Source: Bacteroides sp. OF04-15BH
Lineage (GTDB): Bacteria; Bacteroidota; Bacteroidia; Bacteroidales; Bacteroidaceae
DNA length: 64,000 nt
Direction of reading: 5' to 3'
Assembly (NCBI RefSeq): GCF_003477995.1
Contig: NZ_QUEM01000003.1
Span: forward strand, 65,112 to 129,111
The position numbers and the translations under genes were made by a program. The notes beneath the pieces are model-generated. The model did not search any database, had not been told where the DNA came from, and saw only the letters and a program-made list of their open reading frames with translations. Shown in pieces: positions 57,526-64,000 of this stretch. Each line of letters starts with the position of its first letter. The stretch's first letter is position 1.

Positions 57526-57969
57526 ATGAGCATGGATCTGACCGGACTGTGCAGCATAGGAGGCACAGATATTTACACGAATTACGGGGCTTTTCTGGCC
57601 GAGACATCGGCCGAGGCCCATACCAACATGGATGCCCTGCTGGCCATGCCGGCAGTAAAGGAATACACGGCTGTGGATTTCCGAGAACGCACGGGCGAGG
57701 ATCTGCCGGACACGCTCGACGTGCAGCTGCAGGCCATTGACCGCACCTTGCAGTTCTGCATCCTGGCCGATACGGACAGCACGTTACTGACCCGTTACCG
57801 GGACTTCCTGAGCCGCCTGGTGTCCGGTTGGCTGGACTTCAGCATCAAGGATCTGCGGACTTATCGCATGTACTACAAAAGCGCGGATGCTCCGGAGTGG
57901 TACCGGGGTGACCCACGGATCAAAGGTGTTATCCTCAAAGTGACCTTTCGGGAACCAAAACCGCAATAA
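57526..57969 (+). CDS. Probable distal tail / baseplate protein
   Basis: A 147-aa protein (MSMDLTGLCSIGGTDIYTNY) placed between the tape measure and tail hub genes, the usual site of a distal tail protein. It is beta-rich and ends with RIKGVILKVTFREPKPQ. It resembles small Bacteroides phage proteins of unknown function; the call is positional. Confidence 0.55.
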   Translation: MSMDLTGLCSIGGTDIYTNYGAFLAETSAEAHTNMDALLAMPAVKEYTAVDFRERTGEDLPDTLDVQLQAIDRTLQFCILADTDSTLLTRYRDFLSRLVSGWLDFSIKDLRTYRMYYKSADAPEWYRGDPRIKGVILKVTFREPKPQ

Positions 57970-58011
57970 TACCCGGTAGCCTTTTCGCATTGGCGTCCGG
58001 AAACCAAACAG

Positions 58012-58060
58012 GATTTAAACAGTATTCAGACGGTATTCAAACGCCGTTTTAAACAACATC
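58012..58060 (+). repeat. 11-nt leader repeats before the tail hub gene
   Basis: GATTTAAACAG, TATTCAGACGG and TATTCAAACGC (58012-58044) follow at exact 11-base period, with a further TTTAAACAAC variant. They end about 14 bases before the ATG at 58074. Confidence 0.7.
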
Positions 58061-58073
58061 AAAAAAGCAATTT

Positions 58074-61000
58074 ATGGAACTGAACATATACAGCAAGGAC
58101 GGATCTTTGAAACTGACGGTAAGCCCGTCGGACTCCTCAACCGTGACCGAAGAGGTGGGCGGAGAATGCAGTGTAAGCCTGAGCTTTGACACCTTTGAGT
58201 TCCGACCCATTGAGGTAAACGACTATATCGAAGTGGCGGGCGTCCGCTACAAAGCCCGCAGTACCTATCGGCCAAAAATGAAGAACAGACAGTCATACAG
58301 TTATTCCTTGCGTTTTTATGCTCCAATCCATGATGCACAGCAGGCTCTGATGAAAACAGAAACGGATGGCGGGCTGATCAGTGAGTTTTCGCTGTGGGGT
58401 GGTCCTCGAGAGCACTTGCAGAAGTGGGTGGACAACATGAACCGTCTGGCTGGATCGGAACTGTGGACTATCGGCTCGGTCATCACCGGCGAAAACAAGA
58501 ATATAGACTACCGGAATGTGAACTGCTGGGATGCCGCTTTCGGCAGTAACGGTATTGCGAGCACTTACGAAACGGAAATGTGGGCGGACGGCTATGTCAT
58601 CAACCTGTGCAAATGTGAGCGCGGCGAACGGGTCACTTTAGGTTATGGCAATGGGCTTACCAGTCTGACACCGGAAGACAACAGCGACAAGGTGCGCTTC
58701 TTCACCCGTTTGTTCTCGCTCGGTTCAACGCGTAACATCAACGTATCCACTTACGGATCATCACGTCTGCAACTGCCCTCACGGGCCACATTCGTAGACC
58801 ACAACACGGACCGTTACGGTGTGTTTGAGGATAGTGAGGAAGATGCTTTCGCAGGCATCTTTCCGCAGTATATCGGCACGGTGACGGCCGTGCGCTCCGA
58901 ATCCAAAACAGACGAAAACGGAAAGAAATTTACCGTGTACTACATCAAGGACAGCGGTATGACCTGGGAACCGCAGGCTCTGCCGGAACAGACCTTCATG
59001 CTCTCGTTTCAGACAGGAGATCTGCAAGGATATGGCGACGACACCAACAAGAGCTTCCAGGCGGAGTGGCACAAGGATACCAAAGAGTGGGAAATAATCA
59101 ACATCTGGCTCGACGAAAATACACAGGTTCCGGGCGGCAATATCGTGCCAATCGTGGGCAACCAGTATTTTCCCTGGAACATGATCATGCCTCAGGAATA
59201 CATTACCGAGGCAGAAAAACGCTATGAGACCGCTGTAAATGACTTTGTAGCCAACTATTCCGGCGAGCCGGTGGCTTACAGCGGTAGCACAGACTATATC
59301 CACTGCGCCAAACAGGCCATGCCGTTGCGCATCGGCCAGACCGTGCGACTGGAGTCGGATCTGTATTTTGAGGATGGTTTTCAGAACACCCGTATCACCA
59401 AGGTCGTACGCAAGCTTTGCCGTCTGACCGATGCAACCGTGACCTTTGCCGAACAGATCGGCACCGGCTGGAAAAAAAGCGTGGACAATCAGCTGTCATC
59501 CCTACACTACGAACTGCAACGCCAGGCGGAACAGGCCAGCATCGACGTGATCAAGACCACAGACACCAAAACACCGAGCGACAACAATGTCTTTTCCGCC
59601 CTGCGTTCATTGGCAACTTTTTTGCGTAAAGATAAGGCCGACAGCACCAGTCATCTGCTTACCTTGTTGGACGGAGCTGTGTTTGGTGCCAACAAGGCCG
59701 AGATAACAGCCGAAGGTGTGGCGCAAGTCGTATCATTGCTGGTTGGTAGCAAAGCAGAGATTACCGCCGAAGGCAAGGCCATCCTACAAAACCTGCTTGT
59801 CAAGGTGCAGGCTGAAATCAACAGGCTGCTGGTAACCGGAGGAGCGGAAGTGCAAAACGGACTGCTGGCCGATCTGATTACCGTGCAGGATGGACTGCTG
59901 AAAACCATAATCACGCCGACGGAAATACGTACAGCCACAGCCATCGCAACCAACGTGCAGACCGAAACCATCAACAACGACGGTGACAGTGCCGTGCTAC
60001 ATGGCAATAAGGCTGATTTCAAAGGCCCGGTCGGCAGTAAATCCTATGTCCCCGGACTGACCGGTTTTGGCTGGAATGTGGATGCCAAGGGAAATGCCTG
60101 GTTTAACGGAATAAATCTCCGCGAGTTTTTGGAAACGCCGGAACTGCGCTACAACCGGGTTACAGTCATCACCGACGAGCAATGGAGTGCGCCGGGCGGC
60201 GGTATCATCGAATCGGCCGATACAGAAGCCTTAATTCTGACCCTTAAACTGGAAGAAGGCGAAGCCGCTGCCCTTGAAGTGGATGACATCTGCAAAGGCA
60301 TCTTCCATTCAGGAACCGGCTTCAGCACCTGTTTTTTCCGCATTACGGAGGTATTGGGCGAAAGCACCTTCCGCTACACACTGAGGCCGGGATATGAAAT
60401 GCACCCGCTCACGGCCATGCACTTTGTGGCCTACGGAAACTTTACGAACCCGGACCGCCAGAAATCGGCCTACACCACCCGGGAATACACCCGATATCTG
60501 AAAGATGTAAACGACTGGGACATCACCGAACGCAACATCGTGATGATGATGGGTAATCTGGATGGCATGCGCCTGAACGGAATGGACATGAGCGGATACA
60601 GTGCCTTCCTGAGAAACATCTACATGACCGGCACCATCCGGCAGATCAGCGGCGACGGGGTGACGGAAACCCCTGTACCGGCATGGAAGGGGGAATGGAA
60701 AGCCGGAACATATTACAAGAACGATGAAGTGACGCACAACGGGTCCACATGGCTCTGTATTTCGGACGAACCGACCACCCAGGAACCGTCCATCGCGGCC
60801 ACCGACTGGCTCCAGACGGTGAGCGAAGGCAAGGATGCCGTGGTAGTAAGCGTCTACAGCACCAACGGACTGTTTTTCCAAAACGGACAGGGCGAAACCG
60901 AACTGTATGCCGTGGTACGCCAGGGCGATGCAGACATCACGTCCTCTTTGCCAGCCGGTCGCTTCAGCTGGCAACGGACCAGCCGGAATACAGAAGCAGA

Positions 61001-61103
61001 TGCCATCTGGAACAAAACGCACCAAGGAGTAGGATCGCGCATCCGGATCATTCCGGATGATGTGGAAGGACGGTCAAACTTTGACTGTATCGTAACAATC
61101 TGA
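58074..61103 (+). CDS. Tail hub / minor tail protein with carbohydrate-binding C-terminus
   Basis: A 1009-aa tail-tip protein. The N-terminus (LNIYSKDGSLKLTVSPSDSS; RYKARSTYRPKMKNRQSYSY) is the hub-like domain of prophage endopeptidase-tail proteins. A middle region has repeated EITAEG units (KAEITAEGVAQVVSLLVGS, KAEITAEGKAILQNLLVKV), probably beta-helical or coiled. Near residue 880-930 a chitinase-type carbohydrate-binding module is seen (WKAGTYYKNDEVTHNGSTWL). It should contact the Bacteroides surface glycan. Confidence 0.75.
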   Translation: MELNIYSKDGSLKLTVSPSDSSTVTEEVGGECSVSLSFDTFEFRPIEVNDYIEVAGVRYKARSTYRPKMKNRQSYSYSLRFYAPIHDAQQALMKTETDGGLISEFSLWGGPREHLQKWVDNMNRLAGSELWTIGSVITGENKNIDYRNVNCWDAAFGSNGIASTYETEMWADGYVINLCKCERGERVTLGYGNGLTSLTPEDNSDKVRFFTRLFSLGSTRNINVSTYGSSRLQLPSRATFVDHNTDRYGVFEDSEEDAFAGIFPQYIGTVTAVRSESKTDENGKKFTVYYIKDSGMTWEPQALPEQTFMLSFQTGDLQGYGDDTNKSFQAEWHKDTKEWEIINIWLDENTQVPGGNIVPIVGNQYFPWNMIMPQEYITEAEKRYETAVNDFVANYSGEPVAYSGSTDYIHCAKQAMPLRIGQTVRLESDLYFEDGFQNTRITKVVRKLCRLTDATVTFAEQIGTGWKKSVDNQLSSLHYELQRQAEQASIDVIKTTDTKTPSDNNVFSALRSLATFLRKDKADSTSHLLTLLDGAVFGANKAEITAEGVAQVVSLLVGSKAEITAEGKAILQNLLVKVQAEINRLLVTGGAEVQNGLLADLITVQDGLLKTIITPTEIRTATAIATNVQTETINNDGDSAVLHGNKADFKGPVGSKSYVPGLTGFGWNVDAKGNAWFNGINLREFLETPELRYNRVTVITDEQWSAPGGGIIESADTEALILTLKLEEGEAAALEVDDICKGIFHSGTGFSTCFFRITEVLGESTFRYTLRPGYEMHPLTAMHFVAYGNFTNPDRQKSAYTTREYTRYLKDVNDWDITERNIVMMMGNLDGMRLNGMDMSGYSAFLRNIYMTGTIRQISGDGVTETPVPAWKGEWKAGTYYKNDEVTHNGSTWLCISDEPTTQEPSIAATDWLQTVSEGKDAVVVSVYSTNGLFFQNGQGETELYAVVRQGDADITSSLPAGRFSWQRTSRNTEADAIWNKTHQGVGSRIRIIPDDVEGRSNFDCIVTI

Positions 61104-61118
61104 CCCAATATTAAAAGC

Positions 61119-61162
61119 TATTTAAACAGTATTCAGAAACTATTTATACACAATCTAAACAA
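61119..61162 (+). repeat. Four tandem 11-nt leader repeats before the Ig-like gene
   Basis: TATTTAAACAG, TATTCAGAAAC, TATTTATACAC and AATCTAAACAA run without gaps, each 11 bases, ending 8 bases before the ATG at 61171. It is the cleanest array after the one at 43021-43086. Confidence 0.75.
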
Positions 61163-61170
61163 TTAACAAA

Positions 61171-62238
61171 ATGGCAACAATTGCAAGAGGACAAATTACC
61201 ATCGTCGATTTGAACGATGCGGTAGCGATTAACAGTATGCTGACCACTAACGTCGGCTTAACTCAGCTTTATAACAAAGACACTAAAGTGTACGCTCCGG
61301 ATTGGAGTACCGGATCATTCCTGGTCATCACTCCGGAAGTGTTTGTGGCAGGAACCACCAGCAGCGTGATCAGTCGTGTTACCAGCCCAAAGTGGACGGT
61401 GAACGGAAAACCGGTATCAGAAGTGGGCGGAACCGCAGCTGCATCTGCTCCATACGCTTTGACCATCAAGCAGAACATGACGGCAGCCACCAGTTACAAT
61501 GTGCAGTTCGAAGGAACTTACACCGATCCGGAAAGCGGACTGACCACACCAGTAAAAGCGGTTATCACTCTGAACAAGGTAGAAACCGGTACCGCATCCC
61601 CAGTTCTGACCGTGCAGCAGCCACAGGGTATGGACTTTATCAACGATACTCCGGAATCTTTACAAGCTGTGGCTTATTTCTTGCGCGGCGGCCAGGAGGA
61701 TACGACGAATGTCACTTATAAATGGGAAAAACAGGAATCCAGTGGTTCATGGACGACGATCACGAATGCCGGCGGTTTCTCCGGGGCAACAACCAAGACC
61801 TTGACACTGACCAAAGATGCGGTCCTGAACTTCCTGAATGTGCGCGTAACTATTACTGACACTGATTCTGGTAGCGCTACACATAATAAAACATTCACTG
61901 CATATGCTTCCTTCCGTGATGCGTCAGATCCTATACAGGTGCATATTTCCAGTAGTACCGGAGACAAGATTGTCAATGGACAGGGCAACACCGAACTGAC
62001 CGCAGAACTGTGGCGTGCAGGTGTTGAAATCGACAAGGAAGGCACCGGATATACCTATACCTGGTACAAACATGACAAGACTGGAACCGCAGATGAAGAC
62101 TGGAACACCACCGGCAGCAAGACAGGCAAGAAGCTCACTGTTCCGGCAACAGACATCGACCAGAAGGCAACTTTTGTTTGTGATGTAAGCAAGGGTACTG
62201 CCGCAGCTGCCAGCACCATGAAATCAAGCGAAAAATAA
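61171..62238 (+). CDS. Ig-like domain structural protein (tail-associated)
   Basis: A 355-aa protein. It starts MATIARGQITIVDLNDA, then beta-sandwich repeats: PVLTVQQPQGMDFINDTPES, VTYKWEKQESSGSWTTITN, LTAELWRAGVEIDKEGTGYT. At least two Ig-like domains are likely. The N-terminal motif IARGQITI is shared with the next gene's product, so both may dock to the same virion part. Ig-like domains in phage structural proteins bind glycans weakly. Confidence 0.75.
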   Translation: MATIARGQITIVDLNDAVAINSMLTTNVGLTQLYNKDTKVYAPDWSTGSFLVITPEVFVAGTTSSVISRVTSPKWTVNGKPVSEVGGTAAASAPYALTIKQNMTAATSYNVQFEGTYTDPESGLTTPVKAVITLNKVETGTASPVLTVQQPQGMDFINDTPESLQAVAYFLRGGQEDTTNVTYKWEKQESSGSWTTITNAGGFSGATTKTLTLTKDAVLNFLNVRVTITDTDSGSATHNKTFTAYASFRDASDPIQVHISSSTGDKIVNGQGNTELTAELWRAGVEIDKEGTGYTYTWYKHDKTGTADEDWNTTGSKTGKKLTVPATDIDQKATFVCDVSKGTAAAASTMKSSEK

Positions 62239-62244
62239 AAGAAT

Positions 62245-64000
62245 ATGGAAATTATAGCGAGAGGACAAATCACAATCTGGAACTACAAGGATGGGGACGA
62301 CGCTTACAGCGTTATCCTCAACCACGACACACATGCGGTTGCTTGCGATCCGTCCGGCAATGCCCTGGGCGGTGAGCTGGGTCCTTCGGGGAAGGCTGTG
62401 TTTGCCCTCTCCGCTTACCGTGGGGCAACAAAGCTCACCATGCGCTATTCCAGCGCCGCATCAACGGCCGGTATATGTGCCTGGAAGTTCGGCACGATAT
62501 CCGGGTGTACCGCCGCCCAGATGTCAGGAAGCAATGAGAAGTTCTATATCAATACCATGAGCGCCGACAGCGCGTATGTGGAGATTGTTTGCTCTGTGGA
62601 TGGCAAGGCTTCCATTACCAAAAGAGTGGCGGTTGTCAAACAGAAAAAAGGCGATACCGGAGATCCGGGCAAACCAGGCGACGACGGAAAGCAAGGCTGT
62701 ATGCTCCGTCCGCGCGGAACATGGACCGCCCAGACGCAGTATGTCTACAACGATCAGTATCGGGACGTTGTTATTTATAACAGTTCGGTATATATCGTAA
62801 AGGCCACACATACCTCGGCCGTATCTTTTGAATCTTCCAAATGGGAGCCGTTCAATGAGTTCATCAATGTGGCCACCTCGGTTCTGCTGGCCAACAAGGG
62901 CTATATCGACGTACTGGGAGCCGCCCGCCTGTTTGTAGGCGACACAAACAAATCTACCGGCTGGGAAATGACCAACGGCTATATTAAGCATACCAAAAGC
63001 GGGCTTACGCTGACGGCTGACGGTAAACTCTATGATCCGGATGGTCTGCACCTGTCTGTAGGGGGAAAGACCGTACAGGCTATTGTAGACGGTGCGGTGG
63101 ATGGTATTCAGGTGAGTGGCAGAAACATTGTGAAAAACTCCGACTTTTCCCAAGGGACTACCGGTTGGAATCTGAACCAAACGACTGCACAAGTCAAAAC
63201 AGACTCAGTTTACGGCACGTATCTTGAATTCAAACATGCGGGCGTTGGAGATATTGCAGGCAATCGAATTAGCCAAGCCCCTTTTTATACTGGGCTATGG
63301 CATGAGGTGGGCAAGAAATATTCCTTGTCCTTTTACGCTAAAGCAGCTAAAGCGGTAACCATCAAAGCCGGAGAAGCGTATAATTTGAACAGTTTCGCGG
63401 TGACAACGGCGTGGAAGCGATATACGGTGACATACGTGGCGAAGAATGCCGGTAGCCTGACCATTAACATCGCCGAAGCCAACGTGCTGCTAAGCCTGAC
63501 CCAGATCAAACTGGAAGAGAGTACAAAGGCCACCGATTGGTCGCCATCACCTGAAGATGTCAAAGCCAAAATTGAGAAGAATTCCTCAGATATAGCGCAA
63601 TTGCCCGATCAGATCACCTTAACGGTCAGGAAAGAAATATCCGGCGGCGGGCTAAACTACATCACCAATACCCAAAGTGCCATTGTAGTGACCGGGGAAA
63701 ACAAAGCAAACCAGGTGATTCTTAATGACTGGATCATTAACCGTGCCTTGTCGGGGAAAAAATACGGAGCAGCCTTTAAAGTAAAGTTCGATGGATGTGT
63801 ATTCACTTCCTCGTCCAGAATATGCTTGCAGACGTCCAATGTTGGTGGGTGGGCGTACAATGGCCTTACCGCTTCCACAGTTGTCTCGGCAAATAAGGAA
63901 TATGTGATCTACCGGAACACCAATACAGCTCCGACACTTACTGGTGATGGGCCGGCGCAAATCCGTATAGATTATGTGTCGGGAGGCAAAATCACCATAT
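62245..64000 (+). CDS. Tail fibre-like protein (3' truncated by the window edge)
   Basis: An open frame of 585 codons running off the right edge, starting MEIIARGQITIWNYKDGDDA. A collagen-like stretch KKGDTGDPGKPGDDGKQG (about residue 140) leads to a chitin-binding-like module (GTWTAQTQYVYNDQYRDVVI). A carbohydrate-binding beta-sandwich follows (GRNIVKNSDFSQGTTGWNLN; LTQIKLEESTKATDWSPSPE), then a similar unit in progress. It is the probable receptor-binding fibre. The C-terminus, where a variable region would sit in retroelement-diversified fibres, is not in the window. Confidence 0.8.
   Translation, partial: MEIIARGQITIWNYKDGDDAYSVILNHDTHAVACDPSGNALGGELGPSGKAVFALSAYRGATKLTMRYSSAASTAGICAWKFGTISGCTAAQMSGSNEKFYINTMSADSAYVEIVCSVDGKASITKRVAVVKQKKGDTGDPGKPGDDGKQGCMLRPRGTWTAQTQYVYNDQYRDVVIYNSSVYIVKATHTSAVSFESSKWEPFNEFINVATSVLLANKGYIDVLGAARLFVGDTNKSTGWEMTNGYIKHTKSGLTLTADGKLYDPDGLHLSVGGKTVQAIVDGAVDGIQVSGRNIVKNSDFSQGTTGWNLNQTTAQVKTDSVYGTYLEFKHAGVGDIAGNRISQAPFYTGLWHEVGKKYSLSFYAKAAKAVTIKAGEAYNLNSFAVTTAWKRYTVTYVAKNAGSLTINIAEANVLLSLTQIKLEESTKATDWSPSPEDVKAKIEKNSSDIAQLPDQITLTVRKEISGGGLNYITNTQSAIVVTGENKANQVILNDWIINRALSGKKYGAAFKVKFDGCVFTSSSRICLQTSNVGGWAYNGLTASTVVSANKEYVIYRNTNTAPTLTGDGPAQIRIDYVSGGKITI

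Larger units (their letters stand above)
30259..64000 (+). mobile_element. Mu-like transposable prophage (right end outside the window)
   Basis: The block from here to the right edge carries an S24 repressor, MuA-like DDE transposase, MuB-like ATPase, GemA-like and DUF3164 proteins. It also carries Mu-type head genes (gp27, gp28, gp29, gp36, MuF, gpG) and long-tail genes. There is no tyrosine or serine integrase, as expected for transposition into near-random targets. The exact left end is not resolved; it lies between the GT2 stop (30258) and the tRNA-like gene. The right end and the tail fibre C-terminus are beyond 64000. No disrupted phage gene was noticed, so it may be intact. Confidence 0.9.

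Noticed and set aside
56470..57621. 383-codon minus-strand frame opposite the tape measure end
   Set aside because: Composition is a complement artefact of helical repeats; the plus frame is continuous over 1192 codons.
30259..64000. Diversity-generating retroelement inside the window
   Set aside because: No reverse transcriptase motif (such as YxDD) or template/variable repeat pair was seen in any reading up to 64000; it could only lie further right.

Overview
The window comes from a Bacteroidales chromosome, most likely Bacteroides or Phocaeicola. Promoters match the Bacteroides -7 consensus TAnnTTTG, and the gene content is typical: Wza/Wzc capsule export, a Wzi capsule assembly protein, EpsG-like polymerase, DUF4248, DUF4494 and HU-HIG families. 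The species cannot be fixed from the sequence alone.

Region 1 (1-15204) is the distal part of a capsule or exopolysaccharide locus. It runs from the end of a Wza-like export protein through a Wzc-like tyrosine autokinase, then a 684-base gap holding a probable structured leader RNA. After that come AT-rich genes: pyruvyl transferase-like proteins, GT2 and GT4 glycosyltransferases, an EpsG-like polymerase, a ferredoxin/F420-dehydrogenase-like protein, a nucleotidyltransferase-like protein, Wzi and a lipoprotein. No Wzx flippase is visible. Region 2 (15238-28162) is mostly housekeeping: an AspT/YidE-type transporter, topB, an OmpA/PD40 lipoprotein, mannose-6-phosphate isomerase, an initiating sugar-phosphate transferase with rfbA, a small unknown gene, a coiled-coil protein plus ZapA, and RNase Y. 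Region 3 (28206-30258) is a small two-gene glycan island.

Region 4 (about 30.3 kb to the right edge, truncated) is a Mu-like transposable prophage. An S24 repressor with paired operators diverges from an early operon: small regulators, MuA-like DDE transposase, MuB-like ATPase, a second RecA-like ATPase, GemA-like, DUF3164 and small accessory genes. A minus-strand block (41.4-49.0 kb) holds DUF4248, HU and the head/packaging genes: gp27, gp28, gp36, portal, MuF and gpG-like. A plus-strand block from 49.1 kb holds protease/scaffold, major capsid, lysis genes, tail tube, tail chaperones, tape measure, tail hub and fibre-like proteins, and the last fibre gene runs off the window. The two structural blocks diverge from a control region with three phased 13-bp palindromes. 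The layout recalls the Mu-like Bacteroides 'hankyphage' group, which carries a diversity-generating retroelement near its tail fibre; none is visible here, but it would lie beyond the right edge.

The most unusual signals are: a tRNA-shaped RNA with a 15-nt anticodon loop next to the repressor; a MuF head protein with a C-terminal CdiA-like nuclease domain; a branched RNA-like element in the capsule leader; the three operator repeats spaced exactly 21 bp between the late operons; tandem 11-nt degenerate repeats in leaders of several structural genes; and frameshift candidates in the tail tube and tail chaperone genes.
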